NCBI GenBank assembly: GCA_946811185.2
Contig: OX328096.1
Coordinates: 46,762,252-46,826,251 of the forward strand
Length of the DNA stretch: 64,000 bases
Reading direction: 5' to 3'
Source: Hippopus hippopus
Lineage: Eukaryota; Mollusca; Bivalvia; Cardiida; Cardiidae
Positions 1 through 11,400 of this stretch are shown here, piece after piece. Made by a program: the position numbers and the translations under genes. Under the pieces are notes generated by a model. The model was given only the letters and a program-made list of their open reading frames with translations. It did not search any database and was not told where the DNA came from. The first letter of the stretch is position 1, and every line of letters starts with the position of its first letter.

Positions 1-239
1 CAATGATACAAACCACATTCATAATCCATTTAATACGATGATATATCTCTCAATCAGATTGGTGAATACATGTACTGTATCAGTTTTGTATCACTGTGTG
101 AATGGAACTCTGACTGGTAAATTATGGTAATTTTTCGTGGAAAAAAAAAACTTGATGATGTTCTTAAAAAAGAAAGTTCATCAATTATAAGTGCTCTTTA
201 TAGTTTACAGTAGTTCAGCAAAGACTTCATCTTTTTCAG

Positions 240-353
240 GTGATTGGACAGAACAAGTTCAGACTTCTAGCTCATCACACCTTAATAGGTAACCAGATTA
301 TTGTGAGAGGATTGGGGCGATCGCTGGTCAAGTCATTTATTCAGGCACTTACA
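240..353 (+). CDS. FLCN: FLCN coding exon (first in window)
   Basis: Acceptor TTTTTCAG precedes and donor GTAAGT follows; 38 codons, phase 0 at both ends. The peptide contains [20 protein letters not shown], which fits vertebrate GNQVIWRG followed by the helix leading into the next exon. Confidence 0.92.
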
Positions 354-3300
354 GTAAGTTTATAGACCTTTGGAATTCTGTAGAGACCTAGTTGTTTTTA
401 TAGAAATTTCAAACACAAGACTAGGCCGAATGTTTCATGTTTCTTTTGATTAAAATGTGACATGAGGGTAGTGGTTTAAGTCAAACCAGGAGAGAATTTG
501 ATTTAACCATTAAAACACCTTACACTACTATAGTCGCATTTCTGGACAGTGTAGATCAAGATCAGACTGCACAGAATATGCAGTCAGATCTTTTATCTAC
601 ACTATCCACTTATCTGAAACAAAAGCAACCATGAAATTGCAGTTTTTAGGATATTTCCAGACTGAAAATACCTATGGGATTTATCAGGCACTTTAAAGAT
701 GTATCTGTTGAACTGGACATACACATTTCATTGAATGATATGGAATCATTTTTAACCATTTATACACTTGATTTTAAAGTGATTCATATGCATCAAAATA
801 TACTTGTATTTTTTATCTACACTCGTGTAACATTTCACCACAGGAAAACTTTATTTAGACTTGGTTATCAGTTTTGAAAGCATTTGCAGACCATAGCGTA
901 GGCTCAAGTGATGGGATTTTTCTTGTAAAGGGTACAAAACATTGTCGGGAAAAATAGAAAATACTTTCTACCAGCAGTTTTTGCCTTTCCCCCAGTGTTT
1001 TCGAACACACCCCATGGCAAAAATTTCACATTGCTTTATAAAGGTGAAATGTCACATTACTACATGTGTATCTTGGTTGGAATTAATTATAGTAAGTTAG
1101 TAATTCAGATAGTTTTATTGTACCATACGTTAGAGAGCCAAGTTGGTCATTGTCCCAGCTTACAGAGTGTCAGTGAGTTCATTTTGTTATGTTTTTGTTT
1201 CAGTTTAATACATCTTGATTTTCCCTACCCATACATATTCCCAATCTGTAGCTCTCATTGGTCATTTATCAAAAAAATTCATGATGAAAATCTATATCCC
1301 TCACAAAAAATGCAGTTATTCTAGAGAAGAGCCAATGTTATTTTCCAAAGCAATTTATTACACGAAAGAAGAATGCCCATTGGCACTGTATCTTGTTTGA
1401 AGATGAAAACTCCAAAGATGTTACAGTGCAATAATTTTGCCTCTTTACCCTTAACCACACAATCCCGTGTTTTAACAACCTCGAGGCGGAATGCTTTTGA
1501 AAACATTGTGGGAAAAGGAGAAAATGCTGGTAACCAGCATTTTCTTCTTTTCCCACGTTTTTGCCCTGTCTGTAAAAAGTTCATTCATTTGAGCCATATT
1601 TATTTTGTTGTTTCAAAATGCTTTAGATTTGGACAAGTGTAAAATTTTGATGTTTGGTAACGAGTTAACCCTTAGATTGCAGAATGAATGAAATGGACCT
1701 TTTCAGTTTGGAAAACAGCCAAAATATTTTTATTTCCAGGTTGCATTGGCAAGAACATGTAACAGGGTAGCTGACAGTGGAGATCTAAGGTCAGACTGCA
1801 TGTTCTGTGGCATCTAACCTTGATCTGTCTGCAAAAGCAATTTAAGCCAGTCTAGCTGTTTAACTCCTTACCACACAATCCTGACTTTTAATGACCCTAA
1901 GGGAGAAGGCTTTTGAAAACATTTTGGGAAAAGGAGAATATGCTGGTAACCACAATGTTTTCTACCCTTTCAAACAAGTTTCCATATTTGTGCATCATTT
2001 GGTTTGTAGTCTGCAAATGCTTACAATTTGGACCAGTCTCAAATTCTGTTGTTTGGTAAAGAGTTAAATGTTAAACTGTGTAGCAATCATCTTGTTTTGT
2101 CTTTCATTGCAGTGTCTATTGCCAAAAGGATGTTATAGTGCCAAACTTTACAGTGAAGAATACAGAGAATCTTACATATGCAATTTTCTTGGTCTAAACC
2201 CCAAAATCTCCTTACCTTTGCATGTTACCAACAATGAACACTTTTTACTAATTGATGTGTTTAACTCGGAAGAGACTGAAAGTAAGGGTGAAAGTCACCT
2301 TGGATGCACTGTGGAACCATTCATTGGATATTCCTTTCATTTCAGCAGTTCAGTTTCGTTAGATAAAGGTACAAGTATAAGTCATTTGTTATTCATGTTA
2401 CCTTTTACTCTGCAATATTTTCTTGTCAAATTAAGAAAATTATTTTCCTTTCTTGCAAAAATGGGGTTACATTTATCCTTTCCTCATGAAATTTTCATAC
2501 AAGGACTATAATCGAATTAACCTTTTACCTAATGACCCCCATGTTGTCACGATCCTTGGGAAGAAAGCTTTTGAAAACATATTGAGTAGCTGGTGAGCAG
2601 CATTTTCTTCTGTAACCATAATAATGCTTTCTACTTTTCAACTACAAATGCAATCATTTGAGCCATCCGTCATCGTCATCTGCAAAAACTTTCAATTTGC
2701 ACAAATCTAAGATTTTGTCATCCGATATAGAGTTAACTTAGGAGCAGAGATTAAGAGATTGATATCTTATCATTTTTATTGCTTAATTTCAGCTCCATCT
2801 ATCCTGAGCAAGATAGAATATGCAGTGCGTAATGATAATCTGTGTTTAGAGGTAGTTGACCAGTGCCTGAATTGTGTCAAAGAAGAATGGATGAAGTATA
2901 TATTTCTTTCCTTGATTAAGACGTCTACCTAAGGTTTTACCAAACAATCCCGAGTTTAAAGATACAGAGGGAGAAGGCTTTTGAAAACCTTGTGAGAAAA
3001 GGAGAGAATGCTGGTAACCAGTATTTTCTCCTTTTTCCTCAATGTTTTCCTCCCTTTCAAAGACAAATTCTCATATGTTTTTGAAGAAAGCTTCATGCAA
3101 GAATAGATGTACATGTTAAAATATGTGTATTGAGACAAAACAAAAAATATCTCATCACAGGCCATTTCTCTTTTAGCCTTAATGTTTTTAAACTGGACTG
3201 CTGCAAGATGATGAAGGTTGCTGCAGAAGTTTAAATATTTTTAATCACCGTTTAGAGCACAGAATTTAAGAATAGAGATTGTTACCATGTTTTAGCACAA

Positions 3301-5747
3301 TCTTGGATTTCAAAAGTCTCAAAAGTTATAAAAACTGACAGTGAATCTGTAGACACTAAAAAATGCAGACCTTTTATGGTCAGTAACAAGTGGATTTCTA
3401 ACAAAATCAAGACGTATGAACCTTGTGTGATTTTTTAGCTCCACTGGCCGAAGGCCAGCGGGCTTATGTCATGGCCCGGTGTCCGTCGTGTGTCCATGCG
3501 TTAACTTTTATTTCAAACATCTTCTCTGAAACTAAACACCCAAATTTGATGAAACTTCACAGAAATGATCCTGCCATGGTCCTCTTCAGAATTTCTTGAA
3601 AGAATTTGATTCCTTCAAAAACTCTGGTTGCCATGGCAACAAAAGTGAAAAATATTGAAAATCTTTGAAAATCTTCGTCTGAAACCATAAGGCCCAGGGC
3701 TACCAAATTTGGTATGTAGCTTTATCTAATGGACCTCTAAGAAGTTTCTTCATATTATAGCCCTGGGGTCAAAATTGGCTCCGTGCCAGGGATCACAAGT
3801 TTAGCATGGGCTTACATATAGCGACTTTAATTTAAATAGTAATCAAGGGAAATAACTCCTGTTATAAGAGAAAGTTTGTTACTATTTACCTCCCTTGATT
3901 ATCAAACTGCAATAATACATAATTGATGTTGATATTCAAGTTTTTTAGATAGGACTGTTGTCAGGGAGAGTGATTTATTTTGATGCTAGTAGTTATGCTC
4001 ACGTCAGTGGAATATTAAACTTTAAAGTAAGGTTTCTGTCATTCAGTTTTCTTTCCAGAACGTCACCTTTCATGCCAATGAATAAACCTGTTTTTATTCA
4101 CTGACATAATCTTTGCGCTTAGGAAGATATGACTTTTTTTTGTTGGGCAGGGGGGTTATGTTTTCCAAGTAAGTTTACTACCATACAGACTTGTTATGCT
4201 GTATGTCTCTGCAATGCCATTTAAGTGCATGATATGTTAATTTTACTCTTTAAGAAAGGACAACTTTTTTGGTTGCACCAAGTTTAAAGCCATTGCAAAA
4301 GACAAATTGAATGTAGCTTAAATGATTATTTCTGTCTTTGATAGGGTAGGAAACATTGTTGGAAAAGGAGAAAATACTGGCTGACAACATGTTGTCCTTT
4401 TCTCACAATGTTTTCAAAAGCTTTCTCTTTAAAGGTCATTAACACTTTGATCTGTGTGGTAAAGAGTTAAAAAGCCAGTGGAGCGATACAGGGCCATCAT
4501 GGCCCTCTTGTTTTTCTGATTGTTCACAATTCGACAAAATATTGAAATAGGAAAGATGGGAAGGACATTTAGGTTATATGTATCACATTAATTGATCAAA
4601 GTTCTCTAAAGTCTGGGCTTTGAAGGTACAGTAACAGATCAGAGATGTACTTTTTGTTACTATACAATGTTGTGTCTTCTTGACTGTAAATCTCCCATGG
4701 TTATTTTGTCATCTTTCCTTTAAATGCAATCATTTTGAAACTGGGAAAGAATATGCAAAGAGCCATATCAATCAATATATGAAATACTGGCTCCGCCCGT
4801 TACAACATGGATTATTGTTAGACAACAAGTACTGTACAGCTGACACAAAAGAAAATAATTCAAAGAAAGGAAAATATATGTCTGCTATAAAAGATATGAA
4901 AATCAATTTAGGAAAAGGAGAATTTTCTTGTAATAGTCAACTGTAACTTTCCTACAGTGGTTTCAAAACTACCAAATGAATAGGTGCAAAACGTAATGTT
5001 GTATAGTAACATTTAAGGAAACATATTTCTTCATATTTGGTAATATGTTAACTCTTTACCAAATGACAAAATTTTAGACTGGTCCATATTGAAAGCATTT
5101 GCAGATGTCAAACTAAATTTGGCTCAAGAGATAGAATTTGTGTCTGAAAGGGTAGAATACATGTGGAAAAAGGAGTAAATGCAGGTTACCACCATTTCCC
5201 CCTTTTCCCAAAATGTTTCCAAAAGCCTTCTTTCGTAAGGGTTGTTAAAAAGTCGGGATTGTGTGGTAAAGGGTTAAGAGGTAGGTTATAACTTTAACCT
5301 TTAACTCTTTACCAGACAACAAATATTTAGACTCATTCATATGGAAAGCATTTGCAGATAACAAATGTGGCTCAAATGATCGGTTTCGACTTTGAACAGG
5401 TATAAAACATTGTGGGAAATAGAGAATTGCTTGTTATCAGCATTTCCTAATTTTTCCACAATATTTTCATAAGCTTTTGTCCTCATGGATGTGAAAACAA
5501 GGGATTGTGAGGTAAGGGGTTAAAGATAATACCAGTATTTCACATCTTTTCCAGTAAAGTGAAGGTTCTTTTCAAGTTTACAAAAGCAGGAGGTGGGCGC
5601 AGTGAGGAGGATACCCAGAACCTCCTGAAAATTGTTGGAGCCCGAGATGAGGACAAGCCCTTACTTAGCTACTGGATGAGGGGACTCAGTGATCAATATA
5701 AAAAACATATTCTGTCTTCATCAATTGATCAGAAAAATCCAAGCTGA
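240..5747 (+). CDS. FLCN: Folliculin, C-terminal part (gene truncated at window start)
   Basis: Four exons (240-353, 2113-2368, 2793-2895, 5555-5747) join in frame to 221 residues plus a TGA stop. They match the C-terminal DENN region of vertebrate folliculin as I remember it: [11 protein letters not shown] against [25 protein letters not shown] against VVDQCLVCLKEEWM, and [11 protein letters not shown], which is identical. Folliculin is a DENN-fold protein that works with FNIP1/2 at lysosomes as a GAP for RagC/D and so links amino-acid supply to mTORC1 and TFE factors. The N-terminal Longin domain and the catalytic arginine are upstream of the window. All introns are GT-AG and phases agree (0, 1, 2). 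Introns carry many MITEs, two of them between 5048 and 5523 just before the last exon. Very sure of the family. Confidence 0.95.
535..610. repeat. Family B palindrome remnant
   Basis: GTGTAGATCAAGATCAGACT faces an imperfect inverse copy (AGATC...ATCTACAC) across a short AT loop. Only the core is left. Confidence 0.7.
855..1007 (-). repeat. Family A MITE, degraded copy
   Basis: Shows the TTTAGACTTGG and AAAGCATTTGCAGACC segments and a decayed palindromic core. Ends cannot be placed. Confidence 0.6.
1440..1668 (+). mobile_element. Family A MITE
   Basis: Nearly full length: ACACAATCCCG end, complete palindromic core with central GGTAACC, and a right end at TTTGGTAACGAGTTAA. The left end is slightly rearranged. 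Defined here: + orientation has GGTAACC at the centre, - has GGTTACC. Confidence 0.85.
1740..1862. repeat. Family B MITE, partial
   Basis: Core arms AGATCTAAGGTCAGACTGCA and TCTAACCTTGATCTGTCTGC with the typical flank GCAAAAGCAATTTAAG. Terminal repeats are lost. Confidence 0.6.
1860..2067 (+). mobile_element. Family A MITE with half of the palindrome deleted
   Basis: TTAA at both ends. The left core arm is present, but after GGTAACC the sequence jumps straight to CACAATGTTTTCTACC, so the hairpin is lost. It ends 45 bp before an FLCN exon. Confidence 0.85.
2113..2368 (+). CDS. FLCN: FLCN coding exon (second in window)
   Basis: Acceptor TCATTGCAG, donor GTACAAGT; 85 codons plus one base. It carries the conserved [10 protein letters not shown] block. 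The reading frame stays open beyond the donor to 2511, but those extra residues are intronic. Confidence 0.94.
2517..2736 (+). mobile_element. Family A MITE, diverged
   Basis: TTAA on both sides and both end segments recognisable; the palindromic core is badly decayed. Confidence 0.75.
2793..2895 (+). CDS. FLCN: FLCN coding exon (third in window)
   Basis: Acceptor TTAATTTCAG, donor GTATATAT; 103 bp, entering in phase 1 and leaving in phase 2. It encodes [12 protein letters not shown] and [14 protein letters not shown], among the best-conserved parts of the folliculin C-terminus. Too short to stand out as an open frame. Confidence 0.93.
2933..3080 (+). repeat. Family A MITE, 3' truncated
   Basis: Left end TTTTACCAAACAATCCCGAG and the core are present; the copy fades after CAAAGACAAATTC. 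Confidence 0.75.
3437..4510 (+). mobile_element. Helentron-like non-autonomous element
   Basis: Starts AGCTCCACTGGC inside a T-run and ends with the inverse GCCAGTGGAGCG, then hairpin GGGCCATCATGGCCC and TCTTG followed by T's. Subterminal inverted repeats, a 3' hairpin and T-T insertion are the marks of Helentron/HINE elements. It lacks the 155-bp tandem repeats of its relative at 7174. A family A MITE fragment (4337-4470) is nested in it. Confidence 0.65.
4337..4470 (-). repeat. Family A MITE fragment nested in a larger element
   Basis: Core (altered centre) plus the right end TGTGTGGTAAAGAGTTAA; the left half is missing. Confidence 0.8.
5048..5277 (-). mobile_element. Family A MITE
   Basis: Full length with TTAA on both sides: TTAACTCTTTACC at the left, TGTGTGGTAAAGGGTTAA at the right, palindrome moderately diverged. 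Confidence 0.9.
5301..5523 (-). mobile_element. Family A MITE
   Basis: Full length with perfect flanking TTAA. It follows the copy at 5048 in the same orientation, 23 bp away, and ends 31 bp before the last FLCN exon. Confidence 0.9.
5555..5747 (+). CDS. FLCN: FLCN last coding exon with stop
   Basis: Acceptor ATCTTTTCCAG. The split codon rebuilds [11 protein letters not shown], followed by [13 protein letters not shown] (vertebrate KEDTQKLLSILGA) and [14 protein letters not shown]. The stop TGA is at 5745-5747. A family A MITE ends 31 bp upstream of this exon. Confidence 0.95.
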
Positions 5748-6496
5748 AAAGATTTTGCACTCTTTTATCTTGCTATGATGCCATAATGATATAAGAGTTG
5801 TTGATTCTCATTGAACTGTGAAAAACAGCTTATGCTTTGTGCAATACTCTGTGTGTAAGATTGGTAAGGACAGCTTAGTTTTCTTCAAGACATAACTACT
5901 TGCAGGCAACTTATTTGTTTTGCAGCAGAAGACTTTCGAAAGTTTTGTGGCAAAGAGAAATTTTTTGTCACAAGGAATGTCTGCTTTTGCAATTGTTGTT
6001 TTCAAATTTACCTTGATTTATGCTGAATACTGCTATTTACACAGACTCTTTCTGCAGCAAATTTGTTGCCTGCAGGTGTTATGGATTAATCTGCAAGTCT
6101 TGAAGAATAAGTGCATTGTTGAAGAAAAGAGACTTCATAGAGTATAAGTTAACTATAACAAATCCAAGTACATAATGATATTATGTAACTTGATTATTGT
6201 ATCATTGTTCTGCAAAGTTAGAGATTGTGGGATAATATCCCATTGAAATGGAAAAAATGTCTAGTCATAATGCACACTGGTGGCACAAGGGTGACTCTCT
6301 GCTGATTATGTGATGTGTTATTTGTACAAGTTTTATATGAACCTAGATGTAAGCAGGTTGTTAGATATAATTTCATGACTCCCAAAAACAAATTTGCAGC
6401 TGTTGACATTGAAAATATTCTTACTAATATATAGAAACTATTGCTTCTGTTGCTAAGTATTTTAAAAGGTGTTTTGCATTTTCAGAAGCTGATGAT

Positions 6497-6672
6497 TTAA
6501 ATCATGACAAAATTTCTGGCCTGTCCATATTCAAAGAGTTTGAAGACAACAAATTTTGCTCAAAGGACTGTATTTGTCACTGAAAGGGTAGAACACAAGG
6601 AGAAAGAAAACAATGTTTTCAAAAGCTCTTCAAAAGGTCATTTAAACATAATTTTGTTTAGTGAAGGATTAA
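6497..6672 (-). repeat. Family A MITE, internally deleted
   Basis: TTAA flanks. Segments matching the GACAAAATTT...CTGTCC end and GTTTTCAAAAGC are present; the palindrome is lost. Confidence 0.65.
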
Positions 6673-6784
6673 GCCAAGTGCAAAAGGACTAGTTTATCAT
6701 GACTGTTAGTTACTACCAGTAGTTCCAAGCTCATAATATTGATATCTTTTCTGTTTTTGTGTCAGATCTGTTGTTGATTTTTAT

Positions 6785-6790
6785 AATAAA
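6785..6790 (+). other. Candidate FLCN polyadenylation signal
   Basis: First AATAAA found on the + strand downstream of the FLCN stop, about 1.04 kb beyond it. A 3'UTR of that length would include the family A MITE at 6497-6672. Position-based guess only. Confidence 0.35.
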
Positions 6791-6842
6791 TTTCATGTAA
6801 TCCTTACAAAAATGTTTTGGTTTCATCAACTTTATCATTTCC

Positions 6843-6996
6843 TTAGCCCTTTACCAAATAATTCAGATGTTTAACGACCCTTTGGGAGAAGGCTTTTTAG
6901 AGATAAATCAATTTTATTTAAATCATATCTGATTTGTAATCTGCAAATGCTTTCACTTTGAAAAATTCTAAAATTTTGCTGACTGGTAAAGGCTAA
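6843..6996 (+). repeat. Family A MITE lacking the palindromic core
   Basis: Both ends are clear (CCCTTTACCAAATAATTCAG and GACTGGTAAAGGCTAA), but about 70 bp including the whole core is missing. Confidence 0.7.
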
Positions 6997-7173
6997 ATGC
7001 AACTAATGAAGTTCTGGAGATCTGGGGTTTTTTTTTGTCTTGCAGCAGACAGTTTTTTTCAGACATAGAAGCAAATTGAAAATCTTGAGTTTTATCACAC
7101 ATTTAGCATTAAATCACTTTGAATATCCGTAATTTTTAAAGATGGAATAAAATTATGCTGCCTCAGTTTTTTT

Positions 7174-8330
7174 AGCTCTACTGGCTGAAAGCCAGGAGAG
7201 CTTATGTCATGGCGTGGTTTCAGTCGTCTGTCCGTCTGTTAGTCTTTTTCTTGTTTATGCGATAAAGTCTTCATTTGTGGTCAGATTTTCGTGAAACTTG
7301 CAGTTTGTTTATCTCATCAATAGCTTCAACCCTATTGATTTTGAAAAAAATCCAACGAATAGTATGGGAAAAGTAGCCATTTCAAGTTGAAAATTTCTAT
7401 TTCTTGTTTACGCGATAAAGTCTGCATTTGTGGTCAGATTTTCATGAAACTTGCACAGTTTGTCTGTCTCATCAATAGCTTGAACCCTATTGATTTTGAA
7501 AAAAATCCAACAAACAGTATGGGAAAAGTAGCCATTTCAAGTTAAAAATTTCCATTTTTTGTTTACGCAATGAAGTCTGCATTTGTGGTCAGATTTTTGT
7601 GAAACTTGCACAGTTTGTCTATCTCATCAATAGCTTGAACCCTATTGATTTTGAAAAAAATCCAACAAACAGTATGCGAAAAGTAGCCATTAAAAGTTAA
7701 AAATTTCCATTTCTTGTTTATGCAATAAAGTCAGCATTTGTGGTTGGATTTTCATGAAACTTGCACAGTTGCTTTGTATCATAAACAGCTTGAACCCTAT
7801 TGATTTTGAAAAAAATCTGACAATCAGTATGGGAAAAGCAGCCATTCAAAGTTGAAAATTTTCATTTCTTGTTTAGGCAATGAAGTCCACAGTGTTGATC
7901 CAAATCTTGTGAAACTTTCAAAGATTACTTGATTCATCAAGGGATTGAACTCTATTAAAAGTGAAGAAAATCTAGTAAACCGTTCAGGAAAAGCTGCCAT
8001 TTGATGACTTAGTATCGTTTACTCAACAAAGTCTACATTATTAGTCACATTTCTTTCAAATTTGCTAGGATTGTTTAATACAAAGCCTTCTGAAAGCCTA
8101 TCAAATTTGTCTGGATTCCAAACAATTAGTTTTGAGAAATTGCACTTCATTTTTTTTTTTTCACTGTTCAATTCACCATGCCTACTTATGCTGTCTTAGT
8201 GAGTTCAAGCCCAGTTGCAAGAACACATTTTTGTGTTTTTTTCTGTTTGCATCATGAATTCATAATGTATGCTAGCAAAAAAGCAAAATCACTGCCAGTA
8301 GAGTGATTTCAGGCCCTCAAGGGCCTCTAG
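7174..8330 (+). mobile_element. Helentron-like element with 155-bp tandem repeats
   Basis: Starts AGCTCTACTGGC after T's and ends with the inverse GCCAGTAGAGTG (8294), hairpin AGGCCCTCAAGGGCCT (8311-8326) and CTAG before a T-run. The interior holds about 4.5 tandem units: TTGTTTA recurs at 7251, 7404, 7559, 7714 and 7869 (steps 153, 155, 155, 155). This layout resembles oyster 'pearl'/HINE elements. No protein is encoded. Confidence 0.7.
7248..7900 (+). repeat. 155-bp tandem repeat array
   Basis: Four close copies and a diverged fifth. Each begins TTGTTTA, contains CAGATTTTC.TGAAACTTGCA and ends near GGGAAAAGTAGCCATT. Confidence 0.9.
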
Positions 8331-8430
8331 TTTTTTTTTTTGAGGTAAGAAGTTAATTACTGTACAGTTCAGATGCACTTATTTTTCTTTTCTGAACAAA
8401 ACCAAATGTATAACCTGTTCCTGGAGCTTC

Positions 8431-8499
8431 TCATAAAATAAGTTGATTCAGATGTTCTTTATCTGCCTCAGATAAGCACTCTTCAAAATTGGATAGAAT
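8431..8499 (-). CDS. MEI1: MEI1 exon 28 (last; residues 1144-1165 and stop)
   Basis: Acceptor AATTTCTTCAG is the only one giving the required phase 0. It encodes ILSNFEECLSEADKEHLNQL, resembling vertebrate GFFQQLQSMGHLADHSMAQ, then TGA. Vertebrate MEI1 has about 30 more residues after this point. Confidence 0.82.
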   Translation of the reverse strand: MLSNFEECLSEADKEHLNQLIL

Positions 8500-11400
8500 C
8501 TGAAGAAATTCATAAGTGATTAGTTCTAATTCTAAAGGTCTTTAAGTTGGAATATGAGACAAGTTTATTACCCAACTCATAATCCCCTAACACAAAATTT
8601 GCTAGAGGTAAATGAAAACATATTTTTAAAGCATGGAAAATCAGTAGGAGCAACTTTTCATTATCACCAATTTCTCTTTTTACAAAATGTTTTCTGCAAG
8701 AGTCATCTGCAGGTAGTAATGATTTAAAAGTAGATATTACTAAGAACAAAGAAATATACAGACTTCAAGAGTTGGACCCCTATGTAATAATACCTAGATT
8801 TTTCTTTTTAAGCCGTGGTCACGCCATACGCAGTTGACCGTAGTGGGGAATGACTGTAGATGGCCATAGTTGAACATATTAAACCTAGTTGAATGTAGAT
8901 AACCATAGTTAAACGTTGTAATGAACGTAGTTTAAACATATAATTTGCTCGTAGTAAATATGTTCAAAAATTTTTATGGTTAACTATGATTTTGAGACCC
9001 TACTGTGACCATAGTTTGAACATAGCTGACCTTAGTTAATCTTAATTGACCCTATTTAACCATAGTGTGTTTAATACGTTCAACTACGGCAAAATACAGT
9101 AATTCCCCACTACGCTCAACTACGTAAGATGTGACAGTGGTTAAAGTACAATGACTGGAGCTTACCGTACTGAACAGGCACAACCACAACGTTTTACCGT
9201 AGCTTAACGCAGTTGACCTTAATTTACCGTAGTTGTGCATACATAGGACGTAGTTTATATGTAGTTTAACATAGTTAATAGTAGTTAGATGTAGTAGTAC
9301 CCTAGTTAACCCTAGCCACTTTGCACACAGCTGAATGTAGCTAACCATACTTACACATAGTTCAACCTACTTAGACTTTCTATATTTCCTCTTATTGCCA
9401 ATTTTGAACCTACTTTGAACGTTCAACCTAGTTGACTGTAGTAACACTATGGCAGACTACGTTTGGAATGAACTACGGACAACTATGTGCATGACAGTAA
9501 TGTGACCATGGCTTTACATAGTGGTTGTAAGTTAACCCTTAGCCTGCTAAATAAGTTAATTGGAGCTTTAAAGCCGAAAGTAGAAACCTAAATGTTGCTC
9601 ATTCAAAGTTATTGTTTGGTGGAGCTCATTCAAAGTTATTGTTTGGTGGAAAAATATGTCCTTATTGGTCAGCGTAGATCGAAGATCAGACTAAACATTC
9701 TGTGCAGTTTGATCTTGATCTACACTGTCCACAAAAGGTCCTTGAGTTGCAGCCTATGGGTCAAGAGTTCCAGCTCAGCCAAATTCCTTTTCAAAGATTA
9801 ATAAAAAGTCATTGAACTATGTCACCGATGTCCAAGGTTGGAAAGGCTGTAAGTGGCTTAAAAAAAGAATCCCATGCATATTCGTAAAAGAAACCCCAGG
9901 TTTGAATGGATACATGCACTTTTTGCAGTATTGTGAAAAAAAATTACTGTTGAAAAAACCCTAAAACAAACAAAAGTGCTGTTTAAAATTGGGTTAAAAA
10001 TGAAAAAAACAATTGCAGATTAACAAAAACACTGTTCAAACACAAGACGATAGTAACACTGATGTAAAAGAATGGCAGAGCATGCCAAAACTTAGAAGGA
10101 AGAAATATACAGCTTGGATGTAAAATAAGACAAGGCATCATGGCTCTAGCCAAGAAGTTTCTTGTTTACCAGTAAGAAGGTAGAAAGGCTTGATTTATTC
10201 CCCTTACCTGTGAAATGAGAGATTCTGTTTCTGTAACTTGTGAAGGTCTTGTGATTAATGTTATAACTTTCTGAAAAAAGTCTGGAACGGTGTTGAGCAT
10301 ACGACCAGCAGTTTTATCCTTTGTGAACTGGAACAGAGGTAATCTTTAATAACTGTCCTATAACATATGAAAATGATTTATATTCTGCACAGTTAACCCT
10401 TTACCAATATGATCCCCATGTTTTCACTACTCAGTAGAAAGATTCTGGAAACATCATGGAAAAGGAAGAAAATACTTGTAACCAATACTTTCTCCTTTTT
10501 CCAAACTGTTTGCTACTTTTCAAAGACAATCCCATTAATTGTGCTACACATAATTTGTAGTACACAGCTTTCTATAAATGGAAATTCCAAATATTTTTGC
10601 CTGGTCAAGCGTTCACTGATTGCTCTACTTTTATCTTGCAAAAATTTAAAACAATGAGCCATGCTCTGACAAAAGAGGGCTTAATGCATCTCCGTAATCC
10701 ATCATAACAAGCAAGCCATCACACACTTATGGATCCATAACAGCCACTTTTTTTAACAACTGACTTCATCATGAGGTAGACTGGTCCTTGGACATACAGA
10801 AAATTGACCAATAGCGAAAAGTTTCGTCCCAGGTCAGCCTACGTGGACTGCGCAGGCTGACCTGGGTCGATACTTTTCGCAGATGCATTAAGCCCCCTTT
10901 TCACAGAGCATGGCTCATATACGAGTCATGCTCTGTGAAAGGTAGTTTAATGCATCTGTAAAAAGTATCGACCCAGGTCAGCCTGCGCAGTCCACACAGG
11001 CTGACACGAGTCAAAACTTCTTACTATTTGTAAATTTTCTTCCTGCCAAAAGACCATTCTACCTCGTAATTTAGTCTATTGTCAGACAAAAACAAATTTT
11101 ATGGATCCACAATTATGTGATGACGTGTTTACTATAATAGATCACAGACAAGCATCAAACCCCCATATTCGAGAGCACCACTCATATAACTAGCAACCTC
11201 CCTTAGACTGCTGAATATCTAATGCCTTAAATTTAATTTTCCAACTGTTGCAATCTGTACATATCCAACACCATAGATCAAAGATCAGACTGCACCAAAG
11301 AATAATGGTTGAATATGGTTACAGTAATATGTGTTTGTCCAATAACTGTTACCAACAGCCAAGTTTTATGATTACCAGGGAAAATTTACTCAATTATTTG

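Larger units (their letters stand above)
354..2112. other. FLCN intron with repeats
   Basis: Holds a family B palindrome remnant (535-610), a degraded family A copy (about 855-1007), a family A MITE (1440-1668), a family B remnant (1740-1862) and a second family A MITE (1860-2067). No exon was found in it. Confidence 0.8.
5748..8430. other. Intergenic region between convergent FLCN and MEI1
   Basis: Contains the likely FLCN 3'UTR, two core-less family A MITEs and a Helentron-like element (7174-8330). No gene was recognised. Confidence 0.75.

Noticed and set aside
2068..2511. A 147-codon single-exon gene
   Set aside because: It is an FLCN exon (2113-2368) plus intronic read-through at both sides.
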